Assembly (NCBI RefSeq): GCF_004786015.1
Contig: NZ_CP032096.1
Location: forward strand, 1,240,001-1,304,000
Length of the DNA: 64,000 bases
Direction of reading: 5' to 3'
From: Hydrogenovibrio crunogenus
GTDB taxonomy: Bacteria; Pseudomonadota; Gammaproteobacteria; Thiomicrospirales; Thiomicrospiraceae
The translations under genes and the position numbers were made by a program. Below the pieces are notes generated by a model, which made no database searches, was not told the DNA's origin, and saw only the letters and a list, made by a program, of their open reading frames with translations. Positions 46,652-56,326 of this stretch are shown here, piece by piece (the stretch's first letter is position 1; each line of letters begins with the position of its first letter).

Positions 46652-47272
46652 TTAACGGCCCTGGTATTGGATTTTAACTAAGGCTCCAAAGATAGGGTGG
46701 TCAAAATAATGCAACTCTCCAGACTTAACTTTTCGGGCTTCTTGCAATTGAAAACGCCAAAATTCCGGTAGCATTTCAGGGTCGATACTTTGATTGGCTG
46801 CAAACTCTTCTCTTACCTGGTGAGGAATTTTTCTTTCCAATTCAAGGTGTAAGCGAACATGGGCATAACGAGATTTATAGAATTTTAACGTGCCTGAAAG
46901 TTTAGGCTGATAATCTTCTTCCGGCAGTTCTTCAATCTTAAGGGGTTGACTGTTTTCTTCCGATGCACCTTGTAGGATCCAGGAACGATGATACAAGATG
47001 TAATAGCCTTTCTTGGGTGTCATTTTTTCTTCTTCTGAAGTCAGCATGAACTGTTGTTCAGGTAGAGAGGGGATGTCGAGGGCCCCCTCCATATCGATCA
47101 ACGGTAAGTCTTCTTTCCAGTATTCTTCCGTCCAACCTCTAAGGGCCAAGGTTTCAAAAACGATCAGTTCAACTTGGTATTTAGGCAGGTTTTCTTCTGT
47201 TTCTGCTTGTGCAGACAATGAAAAGCTGGCTAAAAAAAGTAACGCGGAGGTAAAGAACAGTCGGGGTTGCAT
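46652..47272 (-). CDS. csiV: CsiV family protein (peptidoglycan-binding partner)
   Basis: A 206-residue exported protein with a signal peptide (LFFTSALLFLASFSLSAQA, cleaved near residue 23). The conserved segment YQVELIVFETLALRGWTEEYW identifies the CsiV family; the C-terminus reads ELHYFDHPIFGALVKI. In Vibrio CsiV works with a periplasmic protein in response to non-canonical D-amino acids. Its position directly downstream of mfd (6-nt gap) is the conserved gammaproteobacterial arrangement. The ribosome site AAGGAA lies in that gap region. Confidence 0.88.
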   Translation of the reverse strand: MQPRLFFTSALLFLASFSLSAQAETEENLPKYQVELIVFETLALRGWTEEYWKEDLPLIDMEGALDIPSLPEQQFMLTSEEEKMTPKKGYYILYHRSWILQGASEENSQPLKIEELPEEDYQPKLSGTLKFYKSRYAHVRLHLELERKIPHQVREEFAANQSIDPEMLPEFWRFQLQEARKVKSGELHYFDHPIFGALVKIQYQGR

Positions 47273-47278
47273 AAAAGC

Positions 47279-50200
47279 TTATTCCTTATTTGAAATAGTC
47301 GCTACGATTAATTCGATAGCTTGAATTCGTTGTTTCATCTCTGGCATTGTATCGAAATATTTTAATTCAATCTGCCCTTTTAACTGATAGTTCTTCGGAT
47401 GGTTTTGAATTAATTTAATCAATTCAAGCGGGTTGATGTTAGGTGACGATCCAAATTGAATGCGGATCATTGTTTCACTGGCTTCCACTTTTTTCAGGTT
47501 TAAAGCGTCAATGACCAATTTAACTCTTGTGGTTTCAAACAGGTTTTTTACCTGGTCTGGCAACAAGCCAAAACGATCAATCATTTCCACTTCCAATTCT
47601 TGCAAGGCATTATTGTCTTCAGCACTGGCAATGCGTTTATAAAAAACCAGTCGTGTATGTATATCCGGTAGATAGTCTTCCGGAATCAGGGCGGGCATCC
47701 CCAGTTCAACTTCAGCGCCTGTATGCAATTTGGCATCCAGCTCAGGCTGTTTGCCTGACTTTAAAGCTTTGACCGCACGATCAAGTAACTCTGAATACAG
47801 TCCGAATCCAATTTCATGAATTTGGCCTGATTGACCATCTCCAAGGAGCTCACCAGCACCACGAATTTCTAAATCGTGGCTCGCTAACATAAAGCCAGCG
47901 CCTAAAGTGTCGTGTTTGGCAATGGCGGCTAATCGTTTTTCCGCATCTTTCGTCATCAAAGATTTGCCCGCTGTAAACAGGTAAGCATAGGCTTTATGAT
48001 GGGAGCGTCCCACACGACCACGCAACTGATGCAATTGCGCCAAACCGAATTTGTCGGCCCGATGGATTAAAATAGTATTGGCCGTTGGAATATCGATTCC
48101 CGTTTCAATAATGGTGGTACACACCAGAATATTGAATCGGCGATGATAGAAATTCTGCATGACTTGTTCTAACTCTCTTTCATGCATCTGACCGTGTGCG
48201 GTTTCAACTTTGGCTTCAGGCAATAACGCTTGCATTTCTTCAGCCATCTGTTCAATTTTATCAACATTGTTAAAGAGCAGGTAAATCTGACCACCACGGC
48301 GTATTTCACGCAGGCAAGCTTCTTTGACGACATCCGGATTCCAGTCTTGCACAAAGGTTTGCACGGCCAACCGTTTTGCCGGCGCAGTGGCGATAATGGA
48401 TAAGTCACGTAAATCATTCATCGCCATATTCAATGTTCGAGGAATAGGGGTTGCCGTCATGGTCATCACATCCACTTCGGTACGAAGTTTTTTGAGCTGT
48501 TCTTTCTGACGCACCCCAAAACGATGTTCTTCATCAATGATAATCAACCCCAGATTTCCGAATTTCATCTCATTCTGAATGAGCTTATGGGTACCAATGA
48601 TGATATCGACTTGGTTGTTTTTCACCGCTTCGAGAATTTGTTTGGTTTCTTTTGCGGTTTGAAAACGAGACAGTCCTTCAATGCGAATCGGCCAATCAGC
48701 AAACCGGTTTTTAAAGTTTTCCAGGTGCTGTTGTGATAACAATGTGGTTGGCACCAAAACAGCGACTTGTTTACCAGAATAAGCGGCCATAAAGGCGGCT
48801 CGCATCGCGACTTCTGTTTTACCAAATCCAACATCACCACAAATGAGCCGGTCCATCGGTTTGTCGGACTTCATATCGGTCAGCACCGCTTCGATTGCGG
48901 CTTCCTGATCCGGTGTTTCCTCAAATGGGAAGCCAGCACGAAAGCGAGCATACGCTTCTTCATCTGTTTGGAAGGCATGGCCGGGGCGAGCTTCACGCTG
49001 AGCATAGATATCGAGCAGTTCGGCTGCAACATCGCGAACTTTTTCAGCCGCTTTGCGTTTTGCTTTATCCCATTTATCGGATCCTAGTTTGTGTAATGGT
49101 GCGGTTTCGGCACTGGCACCAGTATAACGACTGATCAAGTGCAAGGAGGTAACGGGTACATAAAGCTTGGCATCCCCTGCATACTGAATCATAAGGAATT
49201 CATGCTCTTCACCTTGTATCGCCATCGTTTCTAATCCTAGAAACCGGCCGACACCGTGATCAAAGTGGACGATAGGTTGTCCTAAATCCAATTCAATTAA
49301 GTTTGAAATTGCGCTATCAAATTCGGAATGTTTACGCTTACGACGACGTTTTTGGATGACCGTTTGCCCGAAGATTTGGGACTCCGACAGAATACAGAAA
49401 TCATCGGTATAAACCGAGTCTTCTAGTGGGCCGACGATGATTTCGTAAGGTGCTTTTGATGTTTTAAAGTCGTCCCAGCTGTCGATTTGTTTGGGTAATT
49501 TGCCTTTGAACTGTGGGTGCTTTGATAAAATCGTTAATAAGGTTTCACGCCGACCAGTGGACTCCGCGCAATAAAGAATACGGCCATTATGTTCCGATGC
49601 ATATTGATCTAGAAATGCATTCAACTTTGCCAGCGGGTATTCACTGTTTGATTGAATCGTTAGGTCCGGTAATGGATAGGTCTTAAAGGTTGCCGTAGCT
49701 TTATCCGTTGGCTGCAATGAAAACTGTATGCGATGGAAGGCTTTTAAAGCAGAGAAAACTTCATTTTCAGACAAGATCAACTCAGACGGCGCCAGCACCG
49801 GATAATCAGGGTTATGTTGTGCAATATCATACCGCTCTTGATAATCCTGCCAGTTTTGTCGAATTTGTGTCTGAAGATGACCCTGGTTGAAGAATAGGCA
49901 ATCAGACGGAAGATAGTCAAATAAGGTGGCAATATTGGAATGAAACAAGGAGAGATAATATTCCAGGCCATCGACCGTCTGCCCATCTTTAACTGACCGA
50001 TAAAGTTGACTATTACGGGCATCATCTCCGAAATGACTGCGGAAGTTTTGACGAAAAAGACTAATTCCTTCGGGCGTTAAATCATATTCTTTGGCAGGTA
50101 ATAATTCGATTTGGTCAATCGAGTCGACACTGCGTTGTGTATCTGGATCAAAACTTCGAATGGTTTCAATCTCTTCATCGAATAAATCTAACCGGTAGGG

Positions 50201-50758
50201 CGTTCGACTTCCCATCGGGAATAAATCGATAATGGAACCGCGCACGGCAAACTCCCCATGCTCCATCACTTGACTGACACGTTGATAGCCGCTGGATTCT
50301 AGCTGGCGAGTAAAGGCATCGATATCAACCGTTTCACCACACTGTAATAGAAAGGTATATTTTTCTATAAAGTGATGAGGAACAACTTTTTGTATCAACG
50401 TGCTGACAGGTAGAATCAATAACCCTTGTTGAGTACTGGGCAGCTGGTATAGAGTTTTCAGACGTTGTGAAATAATGTCTTGATGTGGTGAAAACTGGTC
50501 ATACGGTAAGGTTTCCCATTCAGGAAAACTTAGAATAGGGTAATCTGTTTCGGCAAAGAAGCGTAACAATTCATTGTATTTGTTGGCTTCAGCCATGTCT
50601 TCAGTCAATAAAACAGCCAGGCCTGGCGCTTTTTGCGCCTTTTCAATCAAAGCGAGAGCACTTTCAGAGATATTGTTTAAAGACCATGTTGAAGTTTGAC
50701 CTTTGAGAGAAATTTGGTCCGCTTCTAATAAGGCATATGGCGAGTGATTTTTTGACAT
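47279..50758 (-). CDS. mfd: Transcription-repair coupling factor
   Basis: ATP-driven translocase that removes stalled RNA polymerase and recruits UvrA. At 1159 residues it has the UvrB-like N-terminal half, the RNA-polymerase-interacting (CarD-like) domain (LGQPIVHFDHGVGRFLG), a RecG-like motor (GDVGFGKTEVAMRAAF, DEEHRFG, TATPIPRTL, QLRGRVGRS) and the C-terminal TRCF domain. No ribosome site is visible before the ATG. An exact copy of the dispersed palindrome lies near its 5' end, at codons about 45-48. Confidence 0.97.
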   Translation of the reverse strand: MSKNHSPYALLEADQISLKGQTSTWSLNNISESALALIEKAQKAPGLAVLLTEDMAEANKYNELLRFFAETDYPILSFPEWETLPYDQFSPHQDIISQRLKTLYQLPSTQQGLLILPVSTLIQKVVPHHFIEKYTFLLQCGETVDIDAFTRQLESSGYQRVSQVMEHGEFAVRGSIIDLFPMGSRTPYRLDLFDEEIETIRSFDPDTQRSVDSIDQIELLPAKEYDLTPEGISLFRQNFRSHFGDDARNSQLYRSVKDGQTVDGLEYYLSLFHSNIATLFDYLPSDCLFFNQGHLQTQIRQNWQDYQERYDIAQHNPDYPVLAPSELILSENEVFSALKAFHRIQFSLQPTDKATATFKTYPLPDLTIQSNSEYPLAKLNAFLDQYASEHNGRILYCAESTGRRETLLTILSKHPQFKGKLPKQIDSWDDFKTSKAPYEIIVGPLEDSVYTDDFCILSESQIFGQTVIQKRRRKRKHSEFDSAISNLIELDLGQPIVHFDHGVGRFLGLETMAIQGEEHEFLMIQYAGDAKLYVPVTSLHLISRYTGASAETAPLHKLGSDKWDKAKRKAAEKVRDVAAELLDIYAQREARPGHAFQTDEEAYARFRAGFPFEETPDQEAAIEAVLTDMKSDKPMDRLICGDVGFGKTEVAMRAAFMAAYSGKQVAVLVPTTLLSQQHLENFKNRFADWPIRIEGLSRFQTAKETKQILEAVKNNQVDIIIGTHKLIQNEMKFGNLGLIIIDEEHRFGVRQKEQLKKLRTEVDVMTMTATPIPRTLNMAMNDLRDLSIIATAPAKRLAVQTFVQDWNPDVVKEACLREIRRGGQIYLLFNNVDKIEQMAEEMQALLPEAKVETAHGQMHERELEQVMQNFYHRRFNILVCTTIIETGIDIPTANTILIHRADKFGLAQLHQLRGRVGRSHHKAYAYLFTAGKSLMTKDAEKRLAAIAKHDTLGAGFMLASHDLEIRGAGELLGDGQSGQIHEIGFGLYSELLDRAVKALKSGKQPELDAKLHTGAEVELGMPALIPEDYLPDIHTRLVFYKRIASAEDNNALQELEVEMIDRFGLLPDQVKNLFETTRVKLVIDALNLKKVEASETMIRIQFGSSPNINPLELIKLIQNHPKNYQLKGQIELKYFDTMPEMKQRIQAIELIVATISNKE
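50616..50627. repeat. Copy of dispersed palindrome CCAGGCCTGG inside mfd
   Basis: GCCAGGCCTGGC with the exact core at 50617-50626, in codons for APGLA. On the mfd mRNA strand it is followed by TGTTTTATT and preceded by a second small hairpin (GGCGC-A5-GCGCC). It therefore resembles a weak attenuator early in the gene. Confidence 0.65.
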
Positions 50759-50854
50759 GTTTTTTATGGACTAATTTAAAATGTCGCTATTCTAACAAAA
50801 TATCGTTTTTCAGGGGAGGAACACGTTGAAAACGAAAAATGAGGTAATCAGATC

Positions 50855-52066
50855 ATGACTGGACGTTGGGCATTCAACTGGGTACAAATAATGGGGCACC
50901 ACTATAGCTCTCTCATGACCTTGTTTACTTTTATTTCATTAGGAATCTTAGCCGGGCTGTTCAACAATTTTTCTATATTGGATACCCAAAGCAGTATTTA
51001 CATCGGAACAAGTCTTCTAATCATGTCTCTTTGGGCCATGAAAATCATGGATTCAATCAAAGCGGGTGGCTTGCTTTTTTTACTGAGTGCCTATGCGCTA
51101 TTGATGCTAGCGGGAATTATGAGCTGGCTTGAAATATCATTTGATGAGCATTCCGTTTTAGGTTGGGTTGTTATCATTGCCATGATGATGAGCAACTTGG
51201 TTCATGTCCTCTCGACTTTGTTAAGAGAAATGGCGCGTGGGAGTTTTCAGCACGATGCTTTAGCTGAAGCTTTAAAACAAAATGCAACGCCTATTTTATT
51301 GTCAAATATCACGACCTGTTTTGGATTTGTTGTCGCTGCTTTTTATGATGCCAGCTTTTATGCTATGGCTTGGATTGTAGTGCTTGGCGCCATTATCAGT
51401 TATTTGACACTGCTTTCTTGGTTGCCAATCATTTTGTTAAAGTTTTTCTTGGAATTCCGAGTTGGGCATTATGACGACCGACATGGCCTAGTTGATTTGG
51501 TCAGCCGAATTCAACAATATCCTCGCGCTGTTAAATTGGGTGTGAGTATTTCGATTATCGTGTCGCTGATCAGCTTGGGATATCTTGCACAATTTATGAC
51601 ACAGTTGTATTCGGTAGGGGTCATGCTTTTAGCTAGCTTTTTTTTACTATTAATTATCTGGCAGGACCTTAAAATAACTTTTATAACACTCGTAAGCAGT
51701 TTTTTATCCGTTGTCATTGTTTTAGCGGCTTATTTTTCATTCCAGGGTGTGCTTTCCATTTCTGCGTTTGTATTGATTGTTCCTCTGGGAATGGTGTTGG
51801 ATGATGCCATTCATTATTTCTCTCGTTATTTGAAGTCTAAACGTGGTTTTTTTAATGATGATGCTTCGTGCCATCGGTTTGCCTTGAGCACGGTAGGGCG
51901 GCCTATCTGGTTGACAACACAACTTTTAATGATCGGTCTATTGATCTTGAGTTTTCACCCGAATACGCTTATTCAGCAAGCTAGTTTCATTACAATTTTT
52001 ACGGTTTTTTTAGCCTCTTATATTATTTTAGTGTTGTTGCCAGTGATACGTTTACGACGATCATAA
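50855..52066 (+). CDS. RND/MMPL-type membrane protein without large periplasmic domains
   Basis: A 403-residue, almost wholly hydrophobic protein with about 11-12 membrane segments in two similar halves. The second half carries a pattern typical of RND/MMPL helix 4 (VPLGMVLDDAIHYFSRYLKSK), and the first half has ILLSNITTCFGF, like the RND segment after helix 6. The large periplasmic loops of exporters are missing, so this is a minimal or reduced relative. No partner adaptor is adjacent. It is divergent from mfd, with a GAGG ribosome site. The substrate is unknown. Confidence 0.75.
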   Translation: MTGRWAFNWVQIMGHHYSSLMTLFTFISLGILAGLFNNFSILDTQSSIYIGTSLLIMSLWAMKIMDSIKAGGLLFLLSAYALLMLAGIMSWLEISFDEHSVLGWVVIIAMMMSNLVHVLSTLLREMARGSFQHDALAEALKQNATPILLSNITTCFGFVVAAFYDASFYAMAWIVVLGAIISYLTLLSWLPIILLKFFLEFRVGHYDDRHGLVDLVSRIQQYPRAVKLGVSISIIVSLISLGYLAQFMTQLYSVGVMLLASFFLLLIIWQDLKITFITLVSSFLSVVIVLAAYFSFQGVLSISAFVLIVPLGMVLDDAIHYFSRYLKSKRGFFNDDASCHRFALSTVGRPIWLTTQLLMIGLLILSFHPNTLIQQASFITIFTVFLASYIILVLLPVIRLRRS

Positions 52067-52163
52067 AATAATAACCTCATATAAATTAGTATTTTTTATT
52101 ATGAAGTATTCGAAAAATCTATTTTTAATTTCAATATGAATGATTCATTATTGCCGCACAAGA

Positions 52164-52184
52164 ACTTTGTACTATCAGCAAAGT
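52164..52184. promoter_or_regulatory. Inverted repeat upstream of sqr
   Basis: ACTTTG-N9-CAAAGT, 82 bp before the sqr start. It could be an operator for a sulfide or redox regulator or a leader hairpin. No promoter could be fixed with confidence. Confidence 0.3.
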
Positions 52185-52265
52185 ACCCGACTTCTTGTAT
52201 AGGTATTTTGCTTCCCTGAACAGCTAATAATAAAAACAAAAGATACTAATGAAAAGGAACGAAAA

Positions 52266-53573
52266 ATGGCAACAATTGTTGTAGTTGGATCAAGCACGGG
52301 TGGGTTACCAATGGCTTATGACGTTCGTAAGCAACTTGGTAAGGAACACACGATTAAAGTTGTAAATGCAATTGATGAATTTAACTTCGTCCCCTCAAAC
52401 CCATGGGTTGCAGTTGGCTGGCGAAAACCAGAAGATATTTCTTTCAAATTAGAGCCGCATTTAACACGCAAAGGCATTGAGTTTTATCATCAAACAGCAA
52501 CCAAGCTTGATGCGCCTAATAATAAGCTGACCTTGGATGATGGAACAGAAATGGACTATGACTATTTGATTCTTGCAACCGGTCCGGCATTGGCTTTCGA
52601 AGAAATTGAGGGGTTTGGACCCAAAAGCCAAGGGGGGAATACCGTATCAGTTTGCACAACACCACACGCCAGTGAAGCATTTGAGCAGTGGGAAGAGTTT
52701 TGTGACAACCCTGGTCCAATCGTTGTAGGAGCGGTACAAGGGGCTTCTTGTTATGGCCCGGCTTATGAGTTTGCAATGATCATGGAAACGGACTTACGTA
52801 AACGTAAGATTCGTAGCCAAGTGCCGATGACATTTGTTACTTCTGAACCTTATATTGGACACTTAGGGTTAGGTGGTGTAGGTGACTCTAAAGGCCTAAT
52901 GGAAACAGAAATGCGTAACCGCCATATCAACTGGATTTGCAATGCAAAAGTGACCAAGATTGAAGACGGCAAAATGTATGTTGATGAGCACAATAATAAA
53001 GGGGATGTGATTGATCAACATGAATTGCCATTCAAGTATTCCATGATGCTTCCTGCCTTTAAAGGGTCTAAGTTCTTACAAGAACTGGCTGAACTTGAAA
53101 ACATGGGCGGACCACTTGTAAACCCTCGTGGGTTTGTGAAAGTGGATAATTTCAGCCGCAATCCAACCTATCATAATATTTATGCGCTAGGTGTCGGGAT
53201 AGCTATCCCGCCGGTTGAAGCGACGCCTGTTCCAGTTGGAACGCCCAAAACAGGGTTGATGATTGAATCAATGGTTACAGCGATTTGTCATAACATTCAA
53301 GCAAACCTTGAAGGAAAGGATGCACACGAAGAGCCGACTTGGAACACGGTCTGTTTAGCGGATATGGGGGATACCGGGGCTGCATTTGTCGCCTTACCAC
53401 AAATTCCACCTCGTAACTTAACTTGGGCAAAACGTGGTAAGTGGGTTCACCTGGCGAAGATTGCCTTTGAAAAATACTTTATCCGTAACATGAAAGCGGG
53501 GAATTCCGAGCCTATTTATCAAAAGTATATTATGAAAATGCTTGGCATAAACCGTTTAAAATCTGATAAATAA
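52266..53573 (+). CDS. sqr: Sulfide:quinone oxidoreductase
   Basis: Membrane-associated flavoprotein that oxidises sulfide to polysulfide or sulfur and reduces quinone. The 435-residue protein has an N-terminal FAD fold (IVVVGSSTGGLPMAYDV) and three cysteines at positions expected for the catalytic set: Cys130 (VCTTP), Cys162 (GASCYGP) and Cys363 (VCLADMGDTG). Their spacing resembles Acidithiobacillus SQR. The basic C-terminal region (FIRNMKAGNSEP) could mediate membrane contact. The ribosome site is AAGGAA. It is monocistronic with its own terminator. It is the main evidence for sulfur lithotrophy in this window. Confidence 0.93.
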   Translation: MATIVVVGSSTGGLPMAYDVRKQLGKEHTIKVVNAIDEFNFVPSNPWVAVGWRKPEDISFKLEPHLTRKGIEFYHQTATKLDAPNNKLTLDDGTEMDYDYLILATGPALAFEEIEGFGPKSQGGNTVSVCTTPHASEAFEQWEEFCDNPGPIVVGAVQGASCYGPAYEFAMIMETDLRKRKIRSQVPMTFVTSEPYIGHLGLGGVGDSKGLMETEMRNRHINWICNAKVTKIEDGKMYVDEHNNKGDVIDQHELPFKYSMMLPAFKGSKFLQELAELENMGGPLVNPRGFVKVDNFSRNPTYHNIYALGVGIAIPPVEATPVPVGTPKTGLMIESMVTAICHNIQANLEGKDAHEEPTWNTVCLADMGDTGAAFVALPQIPPRNLTWAKRGKWVHLAKIAFEKYFIRNMKAGNSEPIYQKYIMKMLGINRLKSDK

Positions 53574-53595
53574 CAACACGTTATTACTCTTTATT

Positions 53596-53622
53596 AACGC
53601 CCTCTCCCTGAGGGCGTTTTTG
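53596..53622 (+). terminator. Intrinsic terminator after sqr
   Basis: Perfect stem AACGCCCTC/GAGGGCGTT with a 5-nt loop, ending in a T-run. Confidence 0.9.
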
Positions 53623-53729
53623 TTTCTACTAAGACAAAACGGGTCACTGACGAACCAAAACAGCATGACTTCAAAATTAAGTCCCACCTTTCCTTAATAA
53701 AGTCTCTTTTTCATGGAAGGCTTTGCTTT

Positions 53730-53735
53730 ATAATA
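53730..53735 (+). promoter_or_regulatory. -10 element giving a possibly leaderless mRNA
   Basis: TATAAT ends 6 nt before the ATG at 53742. A start point 7 nt downstream of the -10 would fall on the A of the ATG. No ribosome site is present between them, and the -35 region is weak. Confidence 0.45.
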
Positions 53736-53741
53736 ACCGCC

Positions 53742-54368
53742 ATGAATTTAGTCCAAACACTTTATTACCTTGATCTATTGGGAACCGTTGTCTTCGCGAT
53801 GACTGGTTTGCTGGCTGCCAGCCGGAAACAACTGGATCTCTTCGGCGCAATTGTCATCGCCATGGTGACGGCAGTCGGAGGTGGAACCTTACGTGATTTA
53901 ATCCTAGACCAGCCTGTCTTTTGGGTTGAACACAATATTTACATATATGTTGTTGTTTTCTCAACTCTTTTCTTGTTTTTCTATGCGCGTATAAAAGAAA
54001 TTCCGGTCAAACTGCTGTTATATCTTGATGCGCTCGGTCTTGCTGTTTTCAGTGTCATAGGGGCGCAAAAAGCGATGGCGCTTGGACTCTCTGATCCAAT
54101 CATCATCATGACGGGCGTAATGACGGGCGTGGTCGGAGGTGTGATTCGAGATGTCTTAATGGGAGAGGTTCCATTAATTTTTCGTAAAGAAATTTATGCC
54201 ACAGCTTCATTTATCGGCATCAGTTTATTACTGGTCTTGGTGCATTTAAATCTTCCGGTGGATTTAGCTGTCATCTTGTCCGTTATGGTTATTTTCAGTC
54301 TACGCATTTGGGCCATTTTATTTAATATCGGATTACCCGTTTTTCAACCGATCAATTCACAGGACTAA
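53742..54368 (+). CDS. TRIC-type cation channel / UPF0126 membrane protein
   Basis: A 208-residue inner-membrane protein with seven hydrophobic segments formed by two repeats. Each contains the glycine-rich hallmark (VTAVGGGTLRDLIL and MTGVVGGVIRDVLM). The family includes YicG and bacterial TRIC channels; the transported ion or solute is not certain. No ribosome site precedes the ATG, which may be leaderless. It lies 19 bp before lolC in the same direction. Confidence 0.88.
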   Translation: MNLVQTLYYLDLLGTVVFAMTGLLAASRKQLDLFGAIVIAMVTAVGGGTLRDLILDQPVFWVEHNIYIYVVVFSTLFLFFYARIKEIPVKLLLYLDALGLAVFSVIGAQKAMALGLSDPIIIMTGVMTGVVGGVIRDVLMGEVPLIFRKEIYATASFIGISLLLVLVHLNLPVDLAVILSVMVIFSLRIWAILFNIGLPVFQPINSQD

Positions 54369-54387
54369 CAGCTAAAGGTTTTCTTTT

Positions 54388-55638
54388 ATGTTCAAACTGC
54401 CATTTGAGTTATTGTTGGGCTATCGATACACACGTGCCAAGCGCCGGAATGGGTTTATCTCATTTATCTCATTATCGTCGATCATTGGAATCGGTTTAGG
54501 TGTAACGGCATTGATTACCGTGATGTCTATCATGAACGGGTTTCAACAAGAACTCCGTGATCGTATCTTAGACATGACGGCGCATGTGACATTGTCAGAA
54601 CGTGGAGAGCGCTTAAACCACTGGCAAGACTTGTATTCGGTCGCTAAACAATTACCTCATGTAGAAGGCGCAGCGCCTAATGCGATGGGACAAGGCATGT
54701 TAACGCATGGAGATCGAGTAAAAGGGGTGTTGGTTAGAGGGATACTCCCGAAATATGAAGGGCAGGTTGCAGATGTTGAGTCAAAAATGGTCTATGGACA
54801 TTTATCCGATTTAAAATCCAAAGACTATAACGTCATTCTGGGAACAGAGTTGGCCAATGGGCTAGGGGTTTCCGTTGGGGATAAAATTACATTAGTTGCG
54901 CCACAGGCTTCCATTTCACCAATGGGAGTTGTGCCTCGCTTAAAACGTTTTACCGTTTCGGGCTTGTTTGAAGTGGGAATGCATGAATATGACAGCGCTT
55001 TAGCACTTGTGCATATGGCCGATGCGCAGCGTGTATTTAAAATGGGACATCAAGTGTCCGCTTTACAATTACGGCTTGATGATATGTTTGCCGTTCGAGA
55101 TGTTAGAGAAGCCGTTGCGGAAAACATTGATGATGTGCTTTACATGAGAGATTGGACGCAACAACATTCCAATTTCTTTAAGGCCATTGAAATGGAAAAA
55201 CGTATGATGTTTATTGTTTTGACTTTGATCATCATGGTGGCCGCTTTTAATATTGTTTCAACCATGGTGATGGTGGTGACCGATAAACAAAAAGATATCG
55301 CAGTATTGAGAACCATTGGTGGCACGCCTGGCAGTGTGCAGGCAATTTTTATCGTACAGGGGCTGATTATCGGAACGTTTGGAGCTATTCTAGGGGTGAT
55401 CGGAGGGGTTACGATTTCATTAAATATAGATGTAATTGTGCCGTTTATTGAAAACATTTTTGGCTTTAAGTTCTTTCCGGCCGATATTTATTATATTAGT
55501 AAAATCCCGTCAGATTTACACTGGGAAGATGTTTGGACGGTATCCGGATTAGCTTTTGTCCTTACCTTACTGGCGACGATTTATCCGGCCAGACGTGCTT
55601 CAAAAATTCAACCTGCGGAGGCTTTACGTTATGAGTGA
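54388..55638 (+). CDS. lolC: Lipoprotein-releasing ABC transporter permease (LolC/LolE)
   Basis: Inner-membrane component that hands mature lipoproteins to LolA. The 416-residue protein shows the conserved start [32 protein letters not shown], a periplasmic domain of about 200 residues and three C-terminal helices in the FtsX-like domain. Only one permease gene is present beside lolD, so the complex may be a homodimer (LolF-type organisation). The 3' end overlaps lolD by 8 nt. Confidence 0.93.
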   Translation: MFKLPFELLLGYRYTRAKRRNGFISFISLSSIIGIGLGVTALITVMSIMNGFQQELRDRILDMTAHVTLSERGERLNHWQDLYSVAKQLPHVEGAAPNAMGQGMLTHGDRVKGVLVRGILPKYEGQVADVESKMVYGHLSDLKSKDYNVILGTELANGLGVSVGDKITLVAPQASISPMGVVPRLKRFTVSGLFEVGMHEYDSALALVHMADAQRVFKMGHQVSALQLRLDDMFAVRDVREAVAENIDDVLYMRDWTQQHSNFFKAIEMEKRMMFIVLTLIIMVAAFNIVSTMVMVVTDKQKDIAVLRTIGGTPGSVQAIFIVQGLIIGTFGAILGVIGGVTISLNIDVIVPFIENIFGFKFFPADIYYISKIPSDLHWEDVWTVSGLAFVLTLLATIYPARRASKIQPAEALRYE

Positions 55639-56323
55639 TTTAATTTTACAAGCCTCAAATCTAGAAAAAGAATACCGTGACGGAAAATTAAAAACAGCCG
55701 TCATCAAAGGACTGGACTTTGAACTCAGAGCGAATGAAAAAGTCGCTATTGTCGGTAGCTCTGGTTCTGGGAAAAGTACCTTGTTACATTTACTGGCCGG
55801 CTTGGATAAACCAACGGGTGGAACGGTTTCCTTAATGTCGCAAGAATTTTCAAATTTAAATGAAGTGAAACGTGGGCGACTCCGCAATCAATATATGGGA
55901 TTTGTTTACCAGTTTCATTTTCTGTTACCGGAATTAAATGCATTGGAAAATGTGATGTTACCTTTACGGGTTCGTCGCACGCCTTCAAAAGAGGCCGAAA
56001 AGCAGGCAAGTGCTTTACTTGAGCGCGTTGGACTCGGGCATCGTACGCATCATAAACCGTCAGAGTTATCGGGTGGGGAACGCCAAAGAGTGGCCATTGC
56101 ACGAGCGTTAATCACCAAGCCTGCTTGTGTATTAGCCGATGAACCGACTGGTAACTTAGATGAAAGTTCTGCACAACAGGTATTCGATTTGATGTTGGAA
56201 TTAAACCAAGAACAAAACACTGCGTTATTGGTTGTGACGCACGACTTATCATTGGCCGCTAAAATGGACCGTCAATATCAATTAACAGAAGGGCATTTTA
56301 TCCTGCCTTCAGAAACACGTTAA
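55631..56323 (+). CDS. lolD: Lipoprotein-releasing ABC transporter ATP-binding protein
   Basis: ATPase partner of LolC, 230 residues. Walker [11 protein letters not shown]-loop [20 protein letters not shown], signature [15 protein letters not shown] and Walker [12 protein letters not shown], with the LolD motif around the Q-loop. The frame is open further upstream inside lolC, but the ATG at 55631 gives the standard N-terminus ([15 protein letters not shown]) and overlaps the lolC stop. The next gene starts 3 nt after it. Confidence 0.95.
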   Translation: MSDLILQASNLEKEYRDGKLKTAVIKGLDFELRANEKVAIVGSSGSGKSTLLHLLAGLDKPTGGTVSLMSQEFSNLNEVKRGRLRNQYMGFVYQFHFLLPELNALENVMLPLRVRRTPSKEAEKQASALLERVGLGHRTHHKPSELSGGERQRVAIARALITKPACVLADEPTGNLDESSAQQVFDLMLELNQEQNTALLVVTHDLSLAAKMDRQYQLTEGHFILPSETR

Positions 56324-56326
56324 TTT

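Noticed and set aside
55140-55457. Minus-strand open frame of 105 codons inside lolC
   Set aside because: It is a shadow of the lolC membrane segments; composition mirrors the antisense of hydrophobic codons and no ribosome site is present.
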